Assembly (NCBI GenBank): GCA_963754265.1
Contig: CAVWFB010000009.1
Coordinates: 1 to 64,000 of the forward strand
Origin: AC-32 sp963754265
GTDB lineage: Bacteria > Actinomycetota > Thermoleophilia > Gaiellales > Gaiellaceae
Direction of reading: 5' to 3'
Length of the DNA stretch: 64,000 nt
The notes beneath the pieces are model-generated. The model did no database searches, had not been told where the DNA came from, and saw only the letters and a program-made list of their open reading frames with translations. Shown one piece after another: positions 57,116 to 64,000 of this stretch. The number at the start of each line of letters is the position of its first letter. The first letter of the stretch is position 1. The position numbers and the translations under genes were made by a program.

Positions 57116-58015
57116 GTGAAGGTTCTCGCCACCCGCCGCTATCCCGGGCCCGCGTTCGACGAGCTCCAGGACGTCGAGGTCTCGCCGCTCGCCGAGCTGG
57201 CGCGACCCCGCGCCGATATCGAGGCGCTGGTGGTCGCCAACGAGCCGGTTCCGCTCGACCTGCTGCCGAGCCTGCGGATCGTGGCCAACTACGGCGTGGG
57301 CTACGACCGCGTCGACGTCCGGGCCTGCGCGGAGCGCGGCGTCGTCGTCACCAACACGCCCGGAGTGCTCAGCGACGCGACCGCCGATCTCGCGTTCGCG
57401 TTGATCCTGGCGACGAGACGACAGGTCGTGGAGGGCGACCGCCTCGTCCGCTCGAACGGCTGGACGGGGTCGTGGTCGGAGGGCGGGCTGGCACAGGAGG
57501 TGACCGGAGCCACGCTCGGCATCGTCGGCCTCGGGCGGATCGGGAGCGCGGTGGCAAGACGCGCCCGCGGCTTCGAGCTCCGCGTCCTCTACACGCAGCG
57601 CCGGCCTGCGGAGACCGACCTGGCCGAGTTCCGCGAGCTCGATGCGCTCTTCGCGGAGGCGGACATCGTCACGATCCACGCGCCGTTGACGCCCGAAACC
57701 GCCGGGTTGGTCGACGCGCGGCTGCTGTCGCTGCTCCGGGACGGCGCCTGCTTCGTGAACGCCGCCCGCGGCGAGATCGTCGACGAGCCCGCGCTGGTCG
57801 CCGAGCTCGTCTCGGGCCGGATCCGGGCCGGGCTCGACGTGTTCGAGCACGAGCCCGATGTGCCACAGGAGCTCTTCGACCTCCCGAACGTGGTCCTGAC
57901 GCCCCATCTCGGCAGCGCGACCTGGCAGACGCGCGCGAAGATGACGCGGCTCGTGGTCGACAACCTGCTGGCCGTTGGGCGCGGAGAGCCGGCTCTCACT
58001 CCGGTAAGCCCCTAG
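57116..58015 (+). CDS. D-2-hydroxyacid dehydrogenase
   Basis: 299 aa from GTG 57116. NAD-binding loop 'TLGIVGLGRIGSAVARRARG', substrate Arg in 'CFVNAARGEIVDEPALVAEL', Glu in 'GLDVFEHEPDVP' and catalytic His in 'NVVLTPHLGSATWQTR'. N-terminal 'LRIVANYGVGYDRVDV' closes the active site. Could reduce glyoxylate, hydroxypyruvate or phosphohydroxypyruvate-like acids; no ACT domain, so not the regulated serine-pathway form. Confidence 0.92.
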   Translation: MKVLATRRYPGPAFDELQDVEVSPLAELARPRADIEALVVANEPVPLDLLPSLRIVANYGVGYDRVDVRACAERGVVVTNTPGVLSDATADLAFALILATRRQVVEGDRLVRSNGWTGSWSEGGLAQEVTGATLGIVGLGRIGSAVARRARGFELRVLYTQRRPAETDLAEFRELDALFAEADIVTIHAPLTPETAGLVDARLLSLLRDGACFVNAARGEIVDEPALVAELVSGRIRAGLDVFEHEPDVPQELFDLPNVVLTPHLGSATWQTRAKMTRLVVDNLLAVGRGEPALTPVSP

Positions 58016-58036
58016 GCCGGCTGTACGCTCGCGGTC

Positions 58037-58400
58037 GTGGGCTACGCATTCGGGTCGATCGAGGAGATGGGCGACGAGCGTCTTCCGCAAGGTGCGCCAG
58101 GAGCTCGGCGTGAAGGCGTTCGGCATGAACGCGGTCGTGCTCCCGCCGGGGACCGTCTCGCGGCCCCATTACCACGAGGAGCAGGACGAGGTCTACTTCG
58201 TCCACCGGGGACGCGCGCGGTTCGCGCTTCCCGGCGAGTCGCGCGAGCTCGGGCCGGGCGGCTTCTGCCACGTCGAGTCGACGACCCCGCGGCAGGTGAC
58301 GAGCATCGGCGACGAGGATCTCGTGCTGGTCGTCGTCGGCGCCAAGGACGGCTACGTCGGCCGCGACGGGCAGCCCGCGGATCCGGAGCAGCTGGGCTAG
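58037..58400 (+). CDS. Cupin protein, apparent frameshift near 58078
   Basis: From GTG 58037 the frame reads MGYAFGSIEEMGD. Conserved cupin sequence then continues in the next frame as 'SVFRKVRQELGVKAFGMNAV' to the stop at 58398-58400. Without the shift, a GTG at 58092 gives 102 aa. Metal site: 'RPHYHEEQDEVYFVHRGRAR' (His-x-His...Glu) and the second motif 'GGFCHVESTTPRQV'. About 120 aa when joined. TACGCT ends 7 nt before GTG 58037, supporting the longer gene. Confidence 0.78.
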
Positions 58401-59410
58401 AAGCGGACGGCTGCCCGGCGGAACTCGCCGAAGCGGCGGCCGTAGAGCGCGAGCCCGACCATCGCGGCGACCGCGGTGGCGAGGCTGCCGGCAGCAGGCG
58501 TGAAGACGCTCGCCGCCACGGCAGTCGTGCCGTTGTGGCCCGCCATCGCCAGCGCACCGATCGCGGCGCCCTGGTAGAGGCCGACGTTCCCGGGGAGGAA
58601 CGGCATCGTGTTCGCGAGCCCGGTCACGACCATGTAGAGCAGCGCCGAGCCGATCCCGACGTGGACGCCGACTGCGTGGAGCAGGAAGAGGACGCCGAAC
58701 CAGCGGGCGACCCAGGTCACGATCAGGATGACGCCCGCGCGGAGCATGATCCGCTTCGGGGCCGCTGCGCCGGCGAGGAAGTCGCCGAAACCCTGCGGCA
58801 ATCGATGGCTCACCTTGTGGTGCAGGACGGAAAGGAGCACCAGCCCGCCCGCAGCGAGCGGCAGGCCGACCACCATCGTCAGCTTCGCCCACGCCGGCAC
58901 CGGCAGGAAGAACACCGAGGCGGCGCCGACGAGCACGAAGGCGACCATCTCGAGCAGGTGGGCGCAGAGGAGGCTGCCCCCGGCGCGCGAGAAGCCCGGC
59001 CAGCGCGGCCCGGAAGCCACCTTCAGGACGGCGACCTTCGAGGCTTCGCCCAGGCGCCCGGGCAGAACGGTGTCGAGGAACGAGCCGACGGAGCTGGCCG
59101 TGTACATGGCGCGGAAGCCGACCGGCGAGCGAACCGTCGACGTCCAGGCGAGTGCGCGCAGCGGCTGCACCGCGGCGCAGATCACGAGGCCGGCGATCAG
59201 GTATTTCCAGTCCGGGGTGGCAGCGGCGGAGAAGACCTTCGTGCCGGTCCGCTGGACCATCAGGAAGACGCCGATCCCGGAGACGAGAACCAGCGCGACG
59301 GCCAGACTGCGGCGACCCACCTTCACCCTCACCGCATCGGCAATTCGCCGCAGCTCCGCGAACCCCTGGAAGGGTGAGTAACCCGTACTCGTGGTCAGTT
59401 GGGTCCGCAT
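58397..59410 (-). CDS. Flippase-like / lysylphosphatidylglycerol synthase TM-region protein
   Basis: 337 aa from ATG 59410, eight predicted membrane helices. 'SVGSFLDTVLPGRLGEASKV' and 'ANTMPFLPGNVGLYQGAAI' are the paired motifs of the UPF0104/LPG-synthase-TM family, proposed to flip lipids or to supply lipid-modifying enzymes. No catalytic MprF-like C-terminal domain. Convergent with the cupin gene, 4-bp overlap. Confidence 0.88.
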   Translation of the reverse strand: MRTQLTTSTGYSPFQGFAELRRIADAVRVKVGRRSLAVALVLVSGIGVFLMVQRTGTKVFSAAATPDWKYLIAGLVICAAVQPLRALAWTSTVRSPVGFRAMYTASSVGSFLDTVLPGRLGEASKVAVLKVASGPRWPGFSRAGGSLLCAHLLEMVAFVLVGAASVFFLPVPAWAKLTMVVGLPLAAGGLVLLSVLHHKVSHRLPQGFGDFLAGAAAPKRIMLRAGVILIVTWVARWFGVLFLLHAVGVHVGIGSALLYMVVTGLANTMPFLPGNVGLYQGAAIGALAMAGHNGTTAVAASVFTPAAGSLATAVAAMVGLALYGRRFGEFRRAAVRF

Positions 59411-59512
59411 CGGTCTGGGGCGCTGGTCACAGCGACTGCCCAGATCGGCGCGACCATGAGACACGGTATCAGCGATCCCTGCTGGAGGACTTGACCCGGA
59501 AGGGTCAGATGG

Positions 59513-60226
59513 TCAGGTCGTGACGTCGTCCAGCGCCTGCTCGAACCAGGCCGTCGCAGCCGCGAGCGCCTGTGGATCGCTGGATTTGAGCACGACCTCG
59601 ACCGAGCTGCCCTCGGCGCCGAAGCTCGGGTAGGAGCCGACCCGCACGGCCGGGTGCCGTTCCCCGCCGGCCTCCAGTACCGCCACGATCCGACTCTCGG
59701 TCGTGCGGTACGTGCGGCGCCAGGAGCCAATCGGGCTGCCGCCGGCGAGCTCCGCCGCCACGGTCTCGAACATCGCCTTCATCTCCGCCGGCAGCCCCGG
59801 CAGGACGTAGACCTTGCCGAGCACGAAGCCGGGTGCTCCGCCGAGAGGGTTCTCGAGCGGCCGGCTGCCTGCCGGAAGCTGGGCCCAGCGCGTGACGTAG
59901 TCCGGATCGCCTTGGAAACGGGCGCGCAAGGCCTCGGCCACCGCAGGCTGCTCTTCCTGGGGCACGCCGAACGCAGCGGCGATCGACTCGCGCGTGATGT
60001 CGTCGGGCGTGCCGCCGAGCCCGCCGGTGACCAGCACGACGTCGACCTCGGTCGACTGGGCTCGGACGAACGCGGCGACGCGTTCCTCCTCGTCGGGGAG
60101 CGCCGCGATCATGAGGACGTCCACGCCGAGAGCCTCGAGCCGTGCGGCCAGCCAGGAGCCGTTCGTGTTGACCGTGTCGCCGGAGACGAGCTCGTTCCCG
60201 ATCGTCACGATCGAGGCGGTCGCCAT
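59513..60226 (-). CDS. CinA-like molybdopterin-binding (MoCF) protein
   Basis: 237 aa. 'SIVTIGNELVSGDTVNTNGS', 'DVVLVTGGLGGTPDDITRES' and 'VYVLPGLPAEMKAMFETV' match the N-terminal MoCF-like domain of CinA. The C-terminal nicotinamide-mononucleotide deamidase domain is absent. Possibly ADP-ribose or dinucleotide hydrolysis. TATACT (60233-60238) ends 6 nt before the ATG, one of the best -10 boxes in the window. Confidence 0.88.
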   Translation of the reverse strand: MATASIVTIGNELVSGDTVNTNGSWLAARLEALGVDVLMIAALPDEEERVAAFVRAQSTEVDVVLVTGGLGGTPDDITRESIAAAFGVPQEEQPAVAEALRARFQGDPDYVTRWAQLPAGSRPLENPLGGAPGFVLGKVYVLPGLPAEMKAMFETVAAELAGGSPIGSWRRTYRTTESRIVAVLEAGGERHPAVRVGSYPSFGAEGSSVEVVLKSSDPQALAAATAWFEQALDDVTT

Positions 60227-60243
60227 TTCGCGAGTATAGGGCC

Positions 60244-61116
60244 GTGATCCGGGAGCTCAGACGGGAGGACGCGGAGGCGGTCGCGCAGCTGGCGCTGACC
60301 GTCAACCCGCACCGCATCGAGACCGCCGAGCTGATCTGGCAGCGGGCGAGCACGGCGCCGCAGGAAGCGCACCGGCGCGACTGGGTCGCCGAGGCCGACG
60401 GAGAGATCGTCGGGCACGCACATGCGCGCTTCCCGTCGGCTCCGGATACGGGCCACTTCTGGATCGGCGTTTGCCCCGAGCGCCGCGGGAGCGGCATCGG
60501 CTCCCAGCTGTACGCGACCGTCGAGGCGCACCTCCGGCCCGCAGGTGCCCAGCGGCTGCGCACCTGGGTCGACGGCGATCCGGCGGGAGAGCGATTCGTG
60601 CGCAGGCGCGGCTTCGAGCTGCGCAGCGTCGACCGCGTCTCCGAGGTCGATCCCAGGACGATCGAGCTGGCTCTGCCGGCGCTCGATTCGAGCCTCCGCC
60701 TGGTGCCGCTGGCCGAGACGCTCGACCGGGTCGAGGCGCTCTTCGAGGCGTGCAGAGCCGGTGACGTCGATCTCCCCGAGGATCTCCGGGAATGGCTCTG
60801 GGACGAGCTGGAGCACCCGAATCTCTCGCCGGAGGGCAGCTTCGTCGTGCTGGACGGCGACCGGCCCGTCTCGCTCGGGTTCCTGACCGTCGATCCGAAG
60901 CGCCGGGTCGCCTACAACGTGCTGACCGCGACCCTTCCGGACTTCCGGCGCCGCAACCTCGCGCTGCTCGTGAAGCTCGCTTCGGCCCGCTGGGCGGCCG
61001 AGGCCGGCATCGAACGCCTGCTGACCGAGAACGACTCCGAGAACGCCGGCATGCTCGCGCTGAACGAGCGCATGGGGTACCGACCCCTCTACGACCAGGG
61101 GATCTGGGTGCTGTGA
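60244..61116 (+). CDS. Tandem-GNAT N-acetyltransferase
   Basis: 290 aa from GTG 60244. First GNAT domain with 'IGVCPERRGSGIGSQLYATV' (acetyl-CoA loop); a second, more degenerate copy in the C-terminal half ends 'TENDSENAGMLALNERMGYR'. The two-domain layout resembles mycothiol synthase-like proteins, but no specific role can be assigned. Its stop overlaps the next paralogue's GTG (GTGA). Confidence 0.87.
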   Translation: MIRELRREDAEAVAQLALTVNPHRIETAELIWQRASTAPQEAHRRDWVAEADGEIVGHAHARFPSAPDTGHFWIGVCPERRGSGIGSQLYATVEAHLRPAGAQRLRTWVDGDPAGERFVRRRGFELRSVDRVSEVDPRTIELALPALDSSLRLVPLAETLDRVEALFEACRAGDVDLPEDLREWLWDELEHPNLSPEGSFVVLDGDRPVSLGFLTVDPKRRVAYNVLTATLPDFRRRNLALLVKLASARWAAEAGIERLLTENDSENAGMLALNERMGYRPLYDQGIWVL

Positions 61117-62052
61117 TCCGCGAGCTCGTGCGCGACGACGCGCCGGCGGTCGTCCGGCTCGAGCTCGACCTGAACCCGCATCAGGTGCTGACCGGGCGCG
61201 GCGCTCCTGCACGAGCTCGAGCAGCCGCCTCTGGGCGAGCGCCGGCGGGACTGGGTCGCAGTCGAGGACGGCGAGCTCGTCGGCCACTGCGAGGCAGCGT
61301 TCGAGTGGGCGGTGCCGACCCCCGGCAAAGGCCGCGTCTGGCTCAGCGTCGCCGAGGCGCACCGACGTCGCGGAATCGGCTCCTCGCTCTTCGAGACGGC
61401 CGTCGACTACCTCCGCGGCGATGGCGCGTGGCGGGTGCAGAGCTACGTGCCCGGCGATCCGGCGGGCTCGCGCTTCCTTTCGAGCCGCGGGTACAGGGTG
61501 ACCGGCCGCAACCGGGTTTCGGCGCTCGACCTGCGCGGGGCTGCTCTCCCAGACGTCACAACGGATGGGTTCCGGCTCGTCACTCTCGGCGAGACGCGCG
61601 ACCGCGCGGACGACCTGTACGCGATCTGCGTCGAGGGCGAGATCGACATGCCCTCGGACGAGCCGGAGACGGAGATGGACTTCGAGAGCTGGCGCCGCGA
61701 CGAGTTCGAGTACCCCGACGTCTCGGACGAGTGCAGCGCCGTCGTGCTGGAAGGGGAGCTGCCGGTGTCCCTCGCGATCGTCACGGCCGATCAGGAACGG
61801 GGCGTCGGCTACAACTCGATGACCGCAACCCGACGCTCTCATCGCCGGCGCGGGCTGGCGCTCCTGGCCAAGGTGGCAGCCGCTCGCCGGGCCCGGGAGA
61901 TCGGGCTCGAACGGCTCGTGACCGAGAACGACGAGGACAACGCGGGCATGCTGGCCATCAACGACCGGCTCGGCTACGCACCGCTCTACATCGAGGAGTA
62001 CTTCACGCGCGAGCTAGCGCAGGGGGAAGGCCCTGCCGGCAAGCGCGGGTAG
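61113..62052 (+). CDS. Tandem-GNAT N-acetyltransferase, paralogue with apparent frameshift near 61200
   Basis: From GTG 61113 the frame reads MIRELVRDDAPAVVRLELDL. Near 61200 the family sequence shifts to another frame ('ALLHELEQPPLGERRRDWVA') and continues to stop 62050-62052. Joined length is about 312 aa, the same size as its neighbour. Both GNAT domains are visible ('LSVAEAHRRRGIGSSLFETA' and 'TENDEDNAGMLAINDRLGYA'). Tandem duplicate of the upstream gene. The 3' end overlaps the convergent gene by 39 bp. Confidence 0.82.
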
Positions 62053-62823
62053 GACCTGGGCGGTGACCCAGACGGGCGTCGTCGCGTACCGGCGCGAATA
62101 GCGGAAGCTGCCGTCCGCTCGCCGCATGCTGCGCAGGTACGCGAGCGAGCCGCGCGGCGCAGCGCGATGGGCTGCCGCGAACGCCTGGATCGTCCACGCC
62201 GTCGACTGCGTGTCGGAGCCGCGACCGGGCGTGAGCTCGAAGCCGCCGTCGCGGTTCCGGAGTCGCAGCAGGTAGGCGAGCCCCCGCCGGACCGGGACGC
62301 CGCCCACCCCGGCCGCACGCAGCGCCTGGATCGCCGCGGCCGTGTCGTTGGAGTCTGGGCTGCCTCCGGCGTACCACGACCAGCCGCCCGAGCGGGCCTG
62401 CTTGCGGAGCACGAATCGGACCGCACCGCGAGGGGCCGGCAGCCCGGCCTGCCGGAGCGCCAGGATCCCCCACATCGTCGAGTTGACGGTCGGCCCGATC
62501 GCGCCGCTCGACCGCTGCGCGCTGCGGATTCGAGCGAGCAGGCGGTCCGGCTTCCGGCCCAGCGCGCTCTCCGCGATCGCGACGAGCTCGACATCCGTCG
62601 TCTCGGTCAGCTCGCCCTCGTGCGCGGAGAGGTAGTCGAGCGCCCGGCCCGTGCTCGCTCCCGCCGCCTTCAACCCGAGCGCCGCCCAGGCGGTCAGCTG
62701 CGGACCGGACGAGCCGGTCGGCTCGACGAACCCGCCGTTCGCGGCCTGGCGGCCCTGGAGGTAGCCGGCCGGGGTCGAGGCGACCAGGCCCGCCACGGCG
62801 AGGGCGGCGAGCTTCACGCCCAT
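62014..62823 (-). CDS. Secreted prenyltransferase/squalene-oxidase-repeat (alpha/alpha-barrel) protein
   Basis: 269 aa from ATG 62823. Hydrophobic N-terminal signal ('KLAALAVAGLVASTP'), then repeated 'QxxxGGxxx...AxxxLxxxG' helical pairs ('RQAANGGFVEPTGSSGP', 'KQARSGGWSWYAGGSPDSND', 'RNRDGGFELTPGRGSDTQST'). This is an alpha/alpha barrel like that of terpene cyclases and the cobalamin carriers intrinsic factor and transcobalamin. The cyclase DxDD motif is missing, so ligand binding is likelier than catalysis. Overlaps the ECF S component by 10 nt. Confidence 0.8.
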   Translation of the reverse strand: MGVKLAALAVAGLVASTPAGYLQGRQAANGGFVEPTGSSGPQLTAWAALGLKAAGASTGRALDYLSAHEGELTETTDVELVAIAESALGRKPDRLLARIRSAQRSSGAIGPTVNSTMWGILALRQAGLPAPRGAVRFVLRKQARSGGWSWYAGGSPDSNDTAAAIQALRAAGVGGVPVRRGLAYLLRLRNRDGGFELTPGRGSDTQSTAWTIQAFAAAHRAAPRGSLAYLRSMRRADGSFRYSRRYATTPVWVTAQVLPALAGRAFPLR

Positions 62824-63488
62824 CGGATCTCCGCCCGGAGCCGGCGGGCGTAGCGCTCGAGCAACCGGCGCAGCTCGGGCCCCGCCACGAACGCGAGCAC
62901 GAAGTTCCCGGTCGCATGAGCGACGTCGAACGAGATTCCGCGCACGTAGAGCGCGGCGAAGGCCTGCCACGTGTGCGGGTAGAAGCTGAGCCACTCCCAG
63001 ACATCGAGCACGGCGTCGAAGGCGAAGCCGAGCGCGAAGCACGTGAGGGCGAGCGGCAGGCGGCGGCGCAACAGCGGCGCGGCCAGGCCGCCGAGCAGGC
63101 CGCATGCACCCCAGGCCAGCATCTGCCACGGCGTGTAGGCGCCCTGCCCGAGGTAGAAGTTGGAGACGAATGCGGCCAGGCCGCCGACTGCCATCCCGGC
63201 CCTCGGCCCGAGCGCCACACCTGCGACGACGACCATCACCGTGACCGGCTGCACATTCGGCACCGCCGCGAACAGGACGCGCCCGGCGGCGGCAGCCGCG
63301 GCCAGGGTCGCGATCAGCACGAGCTCTTTGCTCGACTCGGTGCCGTTCTCGAGCCAGGCGGCTCCTGCGACGATCAGCGCCCCGGCCACGAGCAGCAGCG
63401 CGAGCGCCGCGTCGTCCGGCGAGAGCACGGTCCACGCGGCCGCGGCGATCGCGGCCGCGAGCGCCCCGAGCGCCGGCGCCCTAGACAA
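62814..63488 (-). CDS. ECF transporter S component
   Basis: 224 aa, six membrane helices. The small Ala-rich 'AAAAAAGRVLFAAVPNVQPV', 'GVALGPRAGMAVGGLAAFVS' and 'NFYLGQGAYTPWQMLAWGAC' pattern is typical of substrate-binding S components of energy-coupling-factor uptake systems. Substrate not determinable from sequence alone; the neighbouring alpha/alpha barrel suggests a corrinoid or similar ligand. Translationally coupled to the ATPase upstream (8-nt overlap). Confidence 0.85.
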   Translation of the reverse strand: MSRAPALGALAAAIAAAAWTVLSPDDAALALLLVAGALIVAGAAWLENGTESSKELVLIATLAAAAAAGRVLFAAVPNVQPVTVMVVVAGVALGPRAGMAVGGLAAFVSNFYLGQGAYTPWQMLAWGACGLLGGLAAPLLRRRLPLALTCFALGFAFDAVLDVWEWLSFYPHTWQAFAALYVRGISFDVAHATGNFVLAFVAGPELRRLLERYARRLRAEIRWA

Positions 63489-64000
63489 GGGCGGTCTCCC
63501 GCTCGGCCGCGGTGGAGACGGAGCGGTCGGCGACCGCTGCGGCGAAGACCTGGTCGTTGGTGACGACGAGCGTGGCGCGCGTATGAGCCTGCGCTCTCAG
63601 GAGCGCCGTCAACTCGTCCTTGCGCTCCGGATCGACCCCTCGTGTCGGCTCGTCGAGCACGAGCAGATCCGGCTCCGCGACGAGGACGGCGGCCAGAGCG
63701 AGGCGCTCCCGCTCCCCGCTCGAGAGGTCACGCGGGTGGCGGGCCCCGTAGCCGGCGAGTCCGAGCTCCGCAAGCGCTGCCCTGGCCCGCTCGAGATCGC
63801 CGTCGACGGCCAGCGCGACCTCGTCCTCCACTCGCTCGCGCACCAGGTACCGGCCCGGGTCCTGCGAGAGGTAGCACGCCCGCCCGGATCGAGCGACGGT
63901 GCCGGAGCCCGGCTCGAGCAGGCCGGCCGCGATCTTGGCCAACGTCGTCTTGCCGGAGCCGTTCGGCCCCGTGAGCGCGACCACCTCTCCCCGGCGGAGG
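63481..64000 (-). CDS. ECF-type ABC transporter ATPase (A component), 5' end cut by the window
   Basis: Only the last ~173 residues are in the window, continuing beyond 64000. Walker A 'VALTGPNGSGKTTLAKIAAG', Q-loop 'CYLSQDPGRYLV', signature 'HPRDLSSGERERLALAAVLV', Walker B 'PDLLVLDEPTRGVDPE'. Energises the S component through a T component that presumably lies upstream. The position of Walker A so close to the edge means this could be the second half of a fused double ATPase. Confidence 0.9.
   Translation of the reverse strand, partial: LRRGEVVALTGPNGSGKTTLAKIAAGLLEPGSGTVARSGRACYLSQDPGRYLVRERVEDEVALAVDGDLERARAALAELGLAGYGARHPRDLSSGERERLALAAVLVAEPDLLVLDEPTRGVDPERKDELTALLRAQAHTRATLVVTNDQVFAAAVADRSVSTAAERETALV

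Noticed and set aside
1..64000. CRISPR array, replication origin or rRNA operon
   Set aside because: No regularly spaced repeats, no DnaA-box cluster with dnaA/dnaN, and no rRNA-like sequence were found on reading the window.

Overview
The window is a GC-rich chromosomal segment of a free-living Actinomycetota bacterium. The gene set and style (actinobacterial holin/DUF3618/YihY cassette, Eis-like acetyltransferase, LtrA, ECF sigma factors with membrane tails, many GTG/TTG starts) fit class Thermoleophilia best. That placement is an inference; no rRNA gene is present to confirm it. Coding density is high and genes lie on both strands. At least sixteen genes carry a -10 hexamer whose last base is 6-8 nt before the start codon, so leaderless transcription looks common. 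A second set of genes uses strong AGGAGG-type ribosome sites.

Layout. 1-2650 is genomic debris: an Eco57I-type methylase broken by several frameshifts, a DUF3883-like fragment and a tRNA-Ser lacking its 5' end. 2651-8366 holds housekeeping and stress genes (aminotransferase, NERD protein, aldo/keto reductase, phytanoyl-CoA-type dioxygenase, cyclic-nucleotide-binding protein). 8385-10961 has two tandem ECF sigma factors with membrane-spanning, low-complexity tails. 11008-17947 encodes a complete 2-oxoacid dehydrogenase complex (E1 alpha, E1 beta, lipoyl carrier, E2 joined to a VOC domain, E3) with small proteins between the E3 gene and the rest. 18954-22743 has argR, a five-gene membrane operon ending in YihY, a cupredoxin and a cyclic-nucleotide-binding regulator. 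22907-33440 is the conserved translation block thrS-infC-rpmI-rplT-(DUF2332)-SpoU methyltransferase-pheS-pheT on the minus strand, with MOSC, SnoaL and two methyltransferase genes inserted. 33724-45901 is a mosaic of single genes: FIST sensor, TadG-like vWA pilus protein, msrAB, cupins, SDR, MBL hydrolase, LtrA, DUF899, PAS-LuxR and GNAT.

46074-50270 is an integration hotspot at a tRNA-Val(GAC) gene. Copies of the tRNA 3' end occur at 46074 and 46981, an integrase remnant lies next to the second, and the cargo is an epoxide hydrolase and an acetyltransferase. 50376-64000 returns to chromosome-like content: a large membrane protein, Eis-like acetyltransferase, PcrA/UvrD helicase, hydroxyacid dehydrogenase, flippase-like protein, CinA-like protein, tandem GNATs, and the end of an ECF-type ABC uptake operon (ATPase, S component, alpha/alpha-barrel secreted protein) running off the right edge.

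Non-coding structure is rich. A 163-nt near-perfect palindrome fills the gap between two convergent genes (22744-22906). Paired GGGGTCAGACCCC palindromes exactly 114 bp apart occur twice (27610 and 33580), and a single copy sits inside pheT. Several genes (aminotransferase, E2, LtrA, a cupin, a GNAT) read through only if one indel is allowed. This is either recurrent assembly error or real decay, so those models should be treated with care.
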